DNA from: Comamonadaceae bacterium
GTDB lineage: Bacteria > Pseudomonadota > Gammaproteobacteria > Burkholderiales > Burkholderiaceae_C
Length of the DNA stretch: 43,266 nucleotides
NCBI GenBank assembly: GCA_947442105.1
Contig: CANEVH010000033.1
Coordinates: 1 to 43,266, forward strand
Direction of reading: 5' to 3'
The translations under genes were made by a program, and so were the position numbers. Positions 23,401 through 30,194 of this stretch are shown here, piece by piece (the first letter of the stretch is position 1; each line of letters starts with the position of its first letter). Under the pieces are notes generated by a model. It saw only the letters and a program-made list of their open reading frames with translations, was not told the DNA's origin and ran no database searches.

Positions 23401-24898
23401 ACTGGCCCACCGACTCGCGCAGCACCAGGCGCACCAGGTCGTCGTGGGTGTAGTAGCTGCCCGACACCTTGCGGGCAAAGCTGGCGGGCACCGCAATCAC
23501 GCGGTTGATCTCGGGCTTGTCTTTGTAGCTGTCAAGCGCCTGCACCTGGTGCACCAGGCTGTATTCCAGCAAGCGCTCGTAAATGCCGCCCAGATGGGAC
23601 ACCGCCAGGTCGCGGTAGTTGATCCAGCCGCGCAACAGGTCTTCGGTGCGGCGCGAGAGCGCGTCGATGATGGGCGCCATCACCTTGTCGGGCACCTTGG
23701 TGCGGTTGAGCAAGGGCGAGCGCGCCCAGTTGAACAAGCCGCCGTTGTAGGCCGGCACGCCAATGTCGTCGTCGCCCTCGTCAATCAGGCCGAACACGCC
23801 TTGCAAGGCCAACCAAATTTTTGGCATGGTGCTGCTGAAAGTGCCCCCGGCGTCCATCTTGTCGCGCACCGCTTCGCGGATGCGGCGCACGCTGTACTCG
23901 GCGTAGCGCGGGTCACGCACCGGCAACAAGTTGCGGTCTTCGGCGTAAAACATAAACAGCAGGCGGTACAAAAGCACCAGCGCGGCCTCGCGCACCTCGT
24001 CCAAATACACCAGAGTGAACTGCGGGCGGCGAAACTGGCCCAGGCCCACCGGCTGCGTTTGCGCGTGCACGTCGCCGCGCGCCAGCGCGTCGGCGAGTTG
24101 CGGAAAAATGTCGGCAAACACGCGCGCGCCCAGGTCTTGCGACACCTTTTCTTCGTACAAGCGCGCCTCGTTGAGCGCATAGGCGTGGAAACTGCGGTTG
24201 GCGCTGTCCCAGCTCTGCGGCAAAAACGCGCTGCGCGAAAAGAACAAATAAAACAATTGCAGCGCGTGGGTCGGCTCTAGCGCGTCCAGATCGCGTTGAA
24301 CGCCCGCCACACCCAGCGCTTGCGCCACGTCCACCTCAAAAAAATCTTCGGACCGCGAACGTGCGTCTTGCCAATACAGGCGCCAAACGTTGCCGTTGGT
24401 CAATATGCCCCACTTCACCGCGCGGTCGGACACCACGTCGGCGCGGCTCAGGTAGCGCAGCATTTGGCTCGACGGCGCGTCGGGGTCGGTAGGCTCGCTG
24501 CCGTCGCCCCGGTCCAGGGGCCGCAGCCAGCGCTTGGCCTCTAACACCGCTACGCCGTGGCGGTAGCGCCGCTCGTCTTTGGCCTCTGCCAGGGCCGCTG
24601 CCTTGTGCGCGGCGCTGGCAAAGAGCAAACAGTCGGGCACGTCTTCGCGGCGCTTGCCGGACAAATTGACCTGGGGCAAAAAGCCGTCTTCCCATCCCAA
24701 AGCCACCAGCGCCGGGGTAATGAGCACGCTTTCGGTTTGCGCTTCGTTGATGGTGGCATGCGCATCCACCGCGCTGTAGAGGCTGCGCAGCCGCGCCTCA
24801 AACGCCGCAAACTGCCCCTGCGCCAAGGCCTCTTGAAAACACGGGGTTTCCAAAACGCCACGGGTCAAAAAGTCTTGGGTAAACAGCTGGCCTTGCAT
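20402..24898 (-). CDS. Large fused nuclease-methyltransferase (type IIG-like restriction-modification enzyme)
   Basis: A 1498-residue protein. Near the N-terminus, Asp89 (VPDCLLF) and Glu120-Ala-Lys122 (VLEAKRW) fit a PD-(D/E)xK nuclease. The middle carries an N6-adenine methyltransferase: SAM motif DPAMGSGHFL (545-554), FGVDKNPMAVELAKTALWL, and the catalytic NPPW (878-881). The C-terminal part would be the target-recognition region. Such fusions cut and methylate DNA and protect against phage or plasmids; BREX PglX is a related alternative, but no other BREX gene is present. A Pro-Glu-rich linker built of 12-bp repeats lies near 21642-21689. It begins 18 bp after scoB on the same strand. No separate nuclease, specificity or helicase gene is seen. 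Confidence 0.82.
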   Translation of the reverse strand: MQGQLFTQDFLTRGVLETPCFQEALAQGQFAAFEARLRSLYSAVDAHATINEAQTESVLITPALVALGWEDGFLPQVNLSGKRREDVPDCLLFASAAHKAAALAEAKDERRYRHGVAVLEAKRWLRPLDRGDGSEPTDPDAPSSQMLRYLSRADVVSDRAVKWGILTNGNVWRLYWQDARSRSEDFFEVDVAQALGVAGVQRDLDALEPTHALQLFYLFFSRSAFLPQSWDSANRSFHAYALNEARLYEEKVSQDLGARVFADIFPQLADALARGDVHAQTQPVGLGQFRRPQFTLVYLDEVREAALVLLYRLLFMFYAEDRNLLPVRDPRYAEYSVRRIREAVRDKMDAGGTFSSTMPKIWLALQGVFGLIDEGDDDIGVPAYNGGLFNWARSPLLNRTKVPDKVMAPIIDALSRRTEDLLRGWINYRDLAVSHLGGIYERLLEYSLVHQVQALDSYKDKPEINRVIAVPASFARKVSGSYYTHDDLVRLVLRESVGQLAQARVAAFDAHLKKQARKTAFNPADWQALDALDPAQAMLELKVCDPAMGSGHFLVALVDDLADRVLEAIATASQRVAAQPWAAHLAEAGRPWQSPVLQRIAAIRRTIKTTAQAHGWAVTDAQLDDRHIVRRMILKKTIFGVDKNPMAVELAKTALWLHTFTVGAPLSFLDHHLRVGDSLHGEQLPTVQKGLQSLGALLLQSEFDRLAKAAAHIDQVAELTDVDIAEVQLSKQLAAQAREQLAPIEAVLDFWRALRWLIPGWPVAKVSQIASVLKLPALERDREQALADGLYPEYAALLALLRPGHNLVQVIGAGVLDLQGDTASGAARGAKAASTLMQRARALAAQETFFHWWTSFPTVFGGSDRPAQTAGFDAIIGNPPWDRIKLQEVEWFAERNKDIASQSRAADRKKMITALERVNMHQTGVNTPPVLDLWAQYQAAAQRAEANARVLGNGKGGSGDYPLLGGGDVNLYSLFVERAQSLINPHGVVALVTPSGIAADKGAAPFFRSISSSGRLHALFDFENRKVFFPDVHASFKFCVLVFGKAPRMLEPPATPALAGEAASGPHPEPMPESAPEPIPEPIPEPPQAQPSRCAFYLHSLDELDTPGRVLTLSAQDFQRVNPNTGAAPIFRNQRDADITLALYARHPVLVQHGAVSDALGQQPDIKVWPVKYQRMFDMTNDSQLFQTAKELEAQGWRRAPLNRWEKQSGKAIAQALPLYEGKMVQMWDHRAADVVVNHANLHRAAQQESISQAEKANPARFPVPQFFVDAEAVTSNPYYWALGYKEISAPTNARSMIAMVLPKAAFGNKVPLLVPQDQSPPTAAGIASLLGANFNSFAFDFVLRQKLQGQTINLFILEQLPVIAPERFDERLPPKFAAAMRAAQLMNGHHPHPTVADFVRPQVLALSYTAHDLAPFAQDLGYVDATGAVLPPLQWNDAERRARMAALDAVFFYLYGVGADDASYIMNTFPIVREQDMQLFGRFATHDAVLEALALLQ
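21642..21689 (-). repeat. 12-bp tandem repeat inside the nuclease-methyltransferase gene
   Basis: Four consecutive 12-bp units (GGCTCTGGGATC, GGCTCTGGGATT, GGCTCTGGCGCG, GACTCTGGCATG on the plus strand) code for a repeated Pro-Glu-Pro-Ile-type segment. The period is a multiple of three, so copy-number change would keep the frame and alter only linker length. Confidence 0.7.
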
Positions 24899-24916
24899 GG
24901 AACAGTGGCGGGGGCG

Positions 24917-25555
24917 TTAAACCAGCGTCACACCCGTCTTTTCCTGCAAGGCTTGCAGCGTAACGCCCGGCGCCACTTCCACCACTTTGAGGCCCTGGGG
25001 CGTCACGTCCAGCACCGCCAGGTCGGTAATGATGCGGTCCACCACGCCCACGCCGGTGAGTGGCAAGGTGCACTGGGGCAAAATTTTCAGGTCGATGCTG
25101 CCGTCTTTCTTTTTGGCCACGTGCTCCATGAGCACGATGACGCGCTTCACACCGGCCACCAGGTCCATGGCGCCGCCCATGCCTTTGACCATCTTGCCCG
25201 GAATCATCCAGTTGGCTAGGTCGCCGTGTTCGCTCACTTGCATGGCGCCCAAGATGCTCAGGTTGATCTTGCCGCCGCGAATCATGGCAAAGCTTTGTTC
25301 AGAGCCAAAAATACTAGAGCCCTTGATGGTGGTCACTGTTTGCTTGCCCGCGTTAATGAGGTCGGCGTCCACTTCCGCCTCGGTAGGAAAGGGGCCGATG
25401 CCCAGCATGCCGTTCTCGCTTTGCAGCCACACCTCTTTGTCAGGCGCCACATGGTTGGCCACCAGGGTGGGCAGGCCAATGCCCAGGTTGACGTAAAAGC
25501 CGTCTTCTAGCTCGTGCGCCGCGCGTGCGGCCATTTGTTCGTGTGTCCAGCTCAT
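24917..25555 (-). CDS. scoB: 3-oxoacid CoA-transferase, subunit B
   Basis: Beta subunit of succinyl-CoA:3-oxoacid CoA-transferase, which moves CoA from succinyl-CoA to acetoacetate or a related 3-oxo acid. The catalytic glutamate is Glu47 in [11 protein letters not shown], and [14 protein letters not shown] and [20 protein letters not shown] are typical of the subunit. The 212 residues match the family. Its start overlaps the stop of scoA by 4 bp (ATGA). The acid could also be 3-oxoadipate (PcaIJ-type), but the subunit A sequence looks more like ScoA. It is immediately followed, 18 bp away, by the restriction-modification gene. Confidence 0.93.
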   Translation of the reverse strand: MSWTHEQMAARAAHELEDGFYVNLGIGLPTLVANHVAPDKEVWLQSENGMLGIGPFPTEAEVDADLINAGKQTVTTIKGSSIFGSEQSFAMIRGGKINLSILGAMQVSEHGDLANWMIPGKMVKGMGGAMDLVAGVKRVIVLMEHVAKKKDGSIDLKILPQCTLPLTGVGVVDRIITDLAVLDVTPQGLKVVEVAPGVTLQALQEKTGVTLV

Positions 25556-26265
25556 AGTGTGGCCTCTGAAGTTTGGGTGGTGGTGCGTTTTTCTATGCGT
25601 TTTTCTGGCGTGGCGTTGAGCACGATGCGGTGCACGTAAATACCGGGCAAATGCACCTGGTCAGGCTCCATGGCGCCGGTTTCTACGATTTCTTCCACCT
25701 CCACCACCGTGATCTTGCCGGCCATGGCCACTGCCGGGTTGAAGTTGCGCGCGGTCAAGCGGAACTGCAAATTGCCCGATTTGTCCGCCCGGTGCGCCTT
25801 GACCAGGGCCACATCGGGCACCAGAGCGCGCTCCATCACATAGGTTTCGCCGTCAAACTCGCGCAGTTCTTTGCCCTCGGCCACGATGGTGCCCACGCCG
25901 GTTTTGGTGAAAAACGCCGGAATGCCCGCGCCACCCGCGCGCAGCTTCTCGGCCAGCGTGCCCTGGGGCGTGAACTCAAGGGCCAATTCGCCCGCCAGGT
26001 ACTGGCGCTCAAACTCTTTGTTTTCGCCCACGTAGCTGGAAATCATTTTTTTGATCTGCCGCGTCTCCAGCAGTTTGCCCAGGCCAAAGCCGTCGACCCC
26101 GGCGTTGTTGGAAATGGCGGTCAGGTTTTGCGCGCCGCTGTCGCGCAGCGCGTCAATCAATGCCTCGGGGATGCCGCACAAGCCAAAGCCGCCCACGGCG
26201 ATGAGCTGGTTGTCGTGCACGATGCCGTCAAGCGCAGCGGCGGCGCTGGGGAAAATTTTGTTCAC
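25552..26265 (-). CDS. scoA: 3-oxoacid CoA-transferase, subunit A
   Basis: Alpha subunit paired with scoB. The 237 residues start at GTG 26265, giving [13 protein letters not shown] as expected, with GGAGA ten bases upstream. Family motifs include [53 protein letters not shown] and [16 protein letters not shown]. The ORF continues upstream of the GTG, but without family similarity. Together the pair allows use of acetoacetate or polyhydroxybutyrate breakdown products, which fits the 4-hydroxybutyrate route elsewhere in the window, though they are not linked in an operon. Confidence 0.93.
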   Translation of the reverse strand: MNKIFPSAAAALDGIVHDNQLIAVGGFGLCGIPEALIDALRDSGAQNLTAISNNAGVDGFGLGKLLETRQIKKMISSYVGENKEFERQYLAGELALEFTPQGTLAEKLRAGGAGIPAFFTKTGVGTIVAEGKELREFDGETYVMERALVPDVALVKAHRADKSGNLQFRLTARNFNPAVAMAGKITVVEVEEIVETGAMEPDQVHLPGIYVHRIVLNATPEKRIEKRTTTQTSEATL

Positions 26266-26426
26266 TGCGTAGTTCTCCGGTGGTTCAAAAATGGGGGGGC
26301 GTAGGGCCAGATGGAGCCGTTCGATTCTACGGTTGCCCCTGCCCACGCTTGCCCACGCCTGCGGCCCACGCGGCGGGGTGGTAAGCCTGTCCAACGTGGG
26401 GCGACAATGGAGACGACTGCCCTCTT

Positions 26427-26447
26427 CCATCTGCCATCTGCCATCTG
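26427..26447. repeat. CCATCTG heptamer, three tandem copies
   Basis: Three exact 7-bp repeats end 17 bp before the slyX start. The tract is in a C-rich leader; length changes would alter spacing but not a coding frame. Confidence 0.7.
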
Positions 26448-26464
26448 CCCTCTCCCCCACCGCC

Positions 26465-26707
26465 ATGCCACCCACACCACCCACTCCACCCAGCACGCAC
26501 CACGAACTCACCGAACGCCTGACCGCACTCGAAATCAAAGCCAGCTTTGCCGAAGACCTGCTCGACAAACTCGACCACATCGTCATCCGCCAGCAAACCC
26601 AAATCAACGCGCTGATCAGCGAAGTGCTGCACCTGCGCCAGCAAGCCTCTGAGCCGCAAGCGCCGGGGCAACGCAATCTGCGGGATGAGTTGCCGCCGCA
26701 TTATTGA
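26465..26707 (+). CDS. slyX: SlyX-family protein
   Basis: An 80-residue small protein with the SlyX coiled coil: [20 protein letters not shown] and [20 protein letters not shown], ending in the conserved R-D-E-L-P-P-H-Y. The C-terminal LPPHY is diagnostic. Function is not known; SlyX is widespread in proteobacteria. ATG 26465 is chosen from the family; the N-terminus is Pro/Thr-rich. It diverges from scoA, and the 199 bp between their starts hold a heptamer repeat and no other feature I can support. Confidence 0.9.
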   Translation: MPPTPPTPPSTHHELTERLTALEIKASFAEDLLDKLDHIVIRQQTQINALISEVLHLRQQASEPQAPGQRNLRDELPPHY

Positions 26708-26882
26708 GATTGCTTTTCCAAGGCGCCACACCTAGATCAGCATGGGCAAACTCAAGAAGTGAACAAAATCAAACACTTACCCCGTACACCCACATACGCT
26801 GGGTGAGCACCCGCGCCAGCGGGTGAAGTCGCGTATCGCAGATTTGGCGCTTGGGGATGCGGTTCTTGCGCAAACGCGTTGG

Positions 26883-27176
26883 TCAGCGCCGCGCGACATT
26901 TGGCATTTGCCGCTGCCGGTAAAAACGCTGCACACGCAATTGGTTTCCCACGAGACGGTAGTCAAAGCTGTGTCCGGTTTTGGGGACTGCATAAGTTCGC
27001 ACACCAGATGCTGGTGCCTGGACGCCAATGCCCGACGCGCCGGTCAACAGGCTTAGCGATTTCTCCACCCGGTGGTAGACCAGATCGGCACTGCGCGGGT
27101 CTTGCTGCGCGATATACGTCAGGCTGGCAACGAATTGATCTCTGGCCTGTGCAGACCAGACAACCGTACGGCTCAT
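26883..27176 (-). CDS. RelE/ParE-family toxin
   Basis: A 97-residue toxin of the ParE/RelE fold: VVWSAQARDQFVASLTYIAQ, the central RTYAVPKTGHSFDYRLVG and a basic C-terminal end with VQRFYRQRQM. Members poison translation (RelE) or DNA gyrase (ParE), and the sequence does not decide which. Its start overlaps the stop of the upstream antitoxin gene by 4 bp. Downstream (26708-26882) there is no further gene I can support. Confidence 0.82.
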   Translation of the reverse strand: MSRTVVWSAQARDQFVASLTYIAQQDPRSADLVYHRVEKSLSLLTGASGIGVQAPASGVRTYAVPKTGHSFDYRLVGNQLRVQRFYRQRQMPNVARR

Positions 27177-27433
27177 GCAGCCGCGCGTGCTTCGCTTTGA
27201 GCCCCACGTACCGCGGCCAGCGCCTCGTACATCACCTGCGCCTGCGCCACGGTGTTGCCTGCTACAAATTGCGCATCCGCCACGGCATTTTCTTGAATAC
27301 TGAGTTCGACCGCCTCAAAACCGTCGCGCAGCACAAAACGCAGCATGGCGGCGGGGCTGCGCCCGGCGAGCTTGGCCAGGCGGTTAATACGGGTTTGGGC
27401 GACTTTGGACAGCTGTACTTCAGGGACGGTCAT
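27173..27433 (-). CDS. Antitoxin, ribbon-helix-helix type, partner of the RelE/ParE toxin
   Basis: An 86-residue protein starting MTVPEVQLSKVAQTRINRLA, in which the beta strand and following helix fit an RHH/MetJ-Arc fold. The C-terminal segment (NAVADAQFVAGNTVAQAQV) would bind the toxin. ATG 27433 is chosen with a TTGGAG ribosome-binding site about 9 bases upstream; the longer frame up to 27625 looks non-coding. It is translationally coupled to the toxin gene. Family-level assignment is by position and helix pattern, not by a unique motif. Confidence 0.75.
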   Translation of the reverse strand: MTVPEVQLSKVAQTRINRLAKLAGRSPAAMLRFVLRDGFEAVELSIQENAVADAQFVAGNTVAQAQVMYEALAAVRGAQSEARAAA

Positions 27434-27710
27434 GGCGGTACTCCAAGCTTGCGGCATCGTAGCCCAATCTTGCCGGAAAAGTCGACGCGGCAAGCCGCCC
27501 GCGCCTTCATCCCGATGCACTTGAACCGTTCTGGTCCGCCGGGCGCGCCGCTGGCGTTGACAGCGATGCCGTCGCTCACAACGACCGTGAGCCAAGTACA
27601 AATTGCGTTCAGTTCGCCAACCCATCTTCCAGAGGCTGGCGCCTACGAAAACGCAATCCGATCAGCGCTCGGATAGCGCCCCTCCCCACCCTCCCCACCA
27701 TCCACGCCCA

Positions 27711-29030
27711 TCAGCCGATTCGCCCCATCCTGCGCTCGGCCTGCGCCACACTGTCGTGGAGCGCGTCAATGCATGGCGCGAAACTGGCGCTAAAGCGGGC
27801 TTCCCGGCGCAGGCGGGCCACGTAATCCAGCGCTAGCGCCAGGGCAGATCGCCAGATCGCACCCTCCACTGCGGGATGAAGATGGGGCACAGGCAACGTG
27901 TCTCGCACGACGCCACCCGCCGTTGGACTGAATGCCATAGGCAGCATGTCGTATGCCGGCGCCAGGGCGTAAGCTGGGGCGCCGTCGCTCACAAAGGACA
28001 GATTGCCCGCGTGCATATCGGTGTTGCCAATCAAGGTTCCAAACGCATACAGCAGCGCGGCACTTGCGTGCGCCTGCGGCGTAATGCGGTGTTGCCGTGC
28101 CAATTCAGACGTCAGCACCGGCCACGGCGCCACCGCGTTGCCGACAAACTCGCCGTCCAAACACGCCAAGGACAGCACGCCCCGGCGGCCATGGAGCGCC
28201 ACCCGGTCAAACCGAAGCAGCTCCAAAAACCGCTGCGTGCCACAGTCCACCACGCGGGACTGGGCGGCGGGCACGCCGGCTGCCAAAAGTGTCTCCAGCG
28301 CCAAGTGCTCTGCCAGTAGCAAATCACGCCATCGCGCGCTTACCGGGTTGGCGTCTGGCGCAGTAAATTTAACCAAGACGTGGCCGCGCGCGCTGTAGGC
28401 GCAAAACTTGGGCTGCTCACCGCCGGCCGATGACCAGGTTTCGCCCAGCGCAAGGGCTTGCGCTGCAAGGCGTGGGTAATCGCCCGCGCCCACTACGTCG
28501 GGCGCGGGAGCGTTTACGAAGCGGTCTCTGGCGAGCTCGCCCAAAAGCAGGTTTCCGACGCTGTCGCCACCGCTCAGCACCAAGGCGCGCAGGCCGTCTG
28601 CGTCACTCCAATGCCGCACGTCGGCGGGCAAGCCCAGGCTGCTGGCGTGTTGGTGGGCAAAGGCGCGCCCCAAGAAACCTTGGGGCCGCATATCGCACAG
28701 CCACCAGGGCAGGCCGGCATGGTGAATCACGGTGCCGTCAGTCTGCTCCACGACATAGCCGTCGGGCCTGACAGGAACCAGCAGCCCCAGCGGGTTCACT
28801 TGGCCGGTGTCGCTCACACGGTACACCGGGATGTCAGCCAGGCCCCTAAAGGTGTCGCGCACAGCGTAGCGGGTAGAGCGCGCTGCGCCCCATGTAACGA
28901 TTTCCCCCGGCATGGCGGCCAAATCGCGCGCCAGCGTGGGGCGGGTAATGCCAAGGTGGGCGCACAAGGCGCCGCCCAGCATGGGGCCTTTGCCCAGAGC
29001 GGTTCGGATGGCGGTGGTGCGGGTGGACAT
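27711..29030 (-). CDS. yjjJ: HipA-like kinase with an N-terminal helix-turn-helix (YjjJ type)
   Basis: A 439-residue protein joining a DNA-binding helix-turn-helix (GGALCAHLGITRPTLARDLA, about residues 18-37) to a HipA kinase core. The catalytic loop IGNTDMHAGN puts the catalytic Asp at about 338, and APAYDMLPM carries the metal-binding Asp near 361. VLSGGDSVGN matches the HipA activation loop with its phosphorylatable Ser. HipA kinases phosphorylate glutamyl-tRNA synthetase and induce dormancy; YjjJ-type members act as one-gene systems whose target is not defined here. ATG 29030 is used; TTG 29039 is a poor alternative. No hipB gene is adjacent, as expected for a fused HTH form. Confidence 0.85.
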   Translation of the reverse strand: MSTRTTAIRTALGKGPMLGGALCAHLGITRPTLARDLAAMPGEIVTWGAARSTRYAVRDTFRGLADIPVYRVSDTGQVNPLGLLVPVRPDGYVVEQTDGTVIHHAGLPWWLCDMRPQGFLGRAFAHQHASSLGLPADVRHWSDADGLRALVLSGGDSVGNLLLGELARDRFVNAPAPDVVGAGDYPRLAAQALALGETWSSAGGEQPKFCAYSARGHVLVKFTAPDANPVSARWRDLLLAEHLALETLLAAGVPAAQSRVVDCGTQRFLELLRFDRVALHGRRGVLSLACLDGEFVGNAVAPWPVLTSELARQHRITPQAHASAALLYAFGTLIGNTDMHAGNLSFVSDGAPAYALAPAYDMLPMAFSPTAGGVVRDTLPVPHLHPAVEGAIWRSALALALDYVARLRREARFSASFAPCIDALHDSVAQAERRMGRIG

Positions 29031-29044
29031 ATTGGACAAAATTT

Positions 29045-29086
29045 AACGATATATTTAACGATACATGTAACGATGTATGCAACGAT
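29045..29086. promoter_or_regulatory. Four 12-bp iterated repeats upstream of yjjJ
   Basis: AACGAT occurs at 29045, 29057, 29069 and 29081, exactly 12 bp apart, in an otherwise AT-rich tract (TATATTT, TACATGT, GTATGC spacers). On the minus strand the array ends 15 bp before the yjjJ ATG. Regular spacing near one helical turn (12 versus 10.5 bp) suggests cooperative binding by the HTH of YjjJ. The tract also carries TATA-like elements and so overlaps the likely promoter. Confidence 0.7.
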
Positions 29087-29170
29087 ATTAAACCCTGTCT
29101 CTACCTGCGAAACACCGCATTCGCCGCGTCGCCTCCCGCGCACTTGCGCCCTTGGCCCATCAACCGCCCG

Positions 29171-29548
29171 TTAACTTCCCGCCAAACCGGCCACCACCTC
29201 ATTCGCGCTGCGAAACGCCTCCACCGCCGTGGGCACGCCGCAGTACACCGCCGCGTGCAGCAGCACTTCCTGAATTTCAGCCTGGGTGGCGCCGTTGTTC
29301 AGGGCGCCGCGCACATGGCCTTTGAGTTCGTTTTGTTTGCCTAGGGCGGTGAGCATGGCCACAGTAATCAGGCTGCGGGTTTTCAGGTCCAGGCCGGGGC
29401 GCTGCCACACATCGCCCCAGGCGGCGCGGGTGATGTGGTCTTGGATGGGCTGGGTAAACGGCGTGGCGTTGCCCAGGGCGTTGGCCACAAAGTCTTCGCC
29501 CATCACGGCTTTGCGGGTGGCCAGGCCTTTATCAAAAGCGGATTGCAT
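29171..29548 (-). CDS. Carboxymuconolactone decarboxylase family protein
   Basis: A 125-residue AhpD/CMD-fold protein resembling 4-carboxymuconolactone decarboxylase (PcaC) in LKTRSLITVAMLTALGKQNE, GALNNGATQAEIQEVLLHAA and CGVPTAVEAFRSANEV. Catalyses decarboxylation of a lactone or acts as a small redox/peroxidase-like protein; the genome context does not show other protocatechuate genes here, so I leave the substrate open. The single Cys is in YCGVP, not the C-x-x-C of AhpD. It diverges from the gene at 29622, with 73 bp between the starts. Confidence 0.85.
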   Translation of the reverse strand: MQSAFDKGLATRKAVMGEDFVANALGNATPFTQPIQDHITRAAWGDVWQRPGLDLKTRSLITVAMLTALGKQNELKGHVRGALNNGATQAEIQEVLLHAAVYCGVPTAVEAFRSANEVVAGLAGS

Positions 29549-29621
29549 AGGGGGATTTCTCTCAGAAGGCGGGTCAAAGCCCGCAGCATAATGAATTCAC
29601 CCCCGAACCCAGGACCCGCCC

Positions 29622-30194
29622 ATGAGCCGCTTTCCCTTGCCCGACCTCAACACCCTGCCCGAAGACCTGCGCACCAAAATTTTGGAAGTGCAAGAAAAGT
29701 CGGGCTTTGTGCCCAATGTGTTCCTGGCCTTGGCCCGCCGCCCGGCCGAATGGCGCGCTTTTTTTGCTTACCACGACGCGCTCATGCTGCGCGAGGAATC
29801 TAGCCTCACCAAGGGCGAGCGCGAGATGATCATTACTACCACCAGCGCGGCCAACCACTGTCTGTACTGCGTGGTGGCGCACGGGGCGATATTGCGCATT
29901 TACGAGAAAAAGCCGCTGGTGGCCGACCAGGTTGCCACCAATTACCGCAAGGCCGACATCACACCGCGCCAGCGCGCCATGCTGGACTTTGCGATGAAAG
30001 TCTGCCTGGAGAGCCACACCGTAGCGGACGCCGACTTCGAGGCCCTGCACGCCCACGGCTTTGACGACGAGGACATTTGGGACATTGCGGGCATTACCGC
30101 GTTTTTTGGCCTGTCCAACCGCGTGGCCAACGCCACCGGCATGATGCCCAACCCAGAGTTTTACCTGCTGGGTCGCGCGCCACGGCAAAAATAA
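29622..30194 (+). CDS. Peroxidase-related AhpD-like protein
   Basis: A 190-residue CMD-fold protein of the uncharacterised peroxidase-related group. The redox motif is NHCLYCVVAH, giving the C-x-x-C plus His of AhpD. The N-terminal segment (PDLNTLPEDLRTKILEVQEK) and the WRAFFAYHDALM helix are usual for this group. It may act as an alkylhydroperoxidase with a thiol partner. It overlaps the ggt start by 1 base (TAATG), so the two are probably co-transcribed and coupled; redox and glutathione roles would fit together, which is inference. Confidence 0.85.
   Translation: MSRFPLPDLNTLPEDLRTKILEVQEKSGFVPNVFLALARRPAEWRAFFAYHDALMLREESSLTKGEREMIITTTSAANHCLYCVVAHGAILRIYEKKPLVADQVATNYRKADITPRQRAMLDFAMKVCLESHTVADADFEALHAHGFDDEDIWDIAGITAFFGLSNRVANATGMMPNPEFYLLGRAPRQK

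Noticed and set aside
20402-24898. BREX or DISARM locus
   Set aside because: A PglX-like methyltransferase alone is insufficient; none of the other core genes (brxC, pglZ, drmAB) is in the window.
26708-26882. Possible gene between slyX and the RelE/ParE toxin
   Set aside because: No credible frame or structure; a short overlapping minus-strand frame (26777-27028) is a shadow of the toxin gene region.
27434-27710. Possible gene or remnant between the RHH antitoxin and yjjJ
   Set aside because: Open frames exist on both strands but none has a ribosome-binding site or known motif; I see nothing I can support in these 277 bp.
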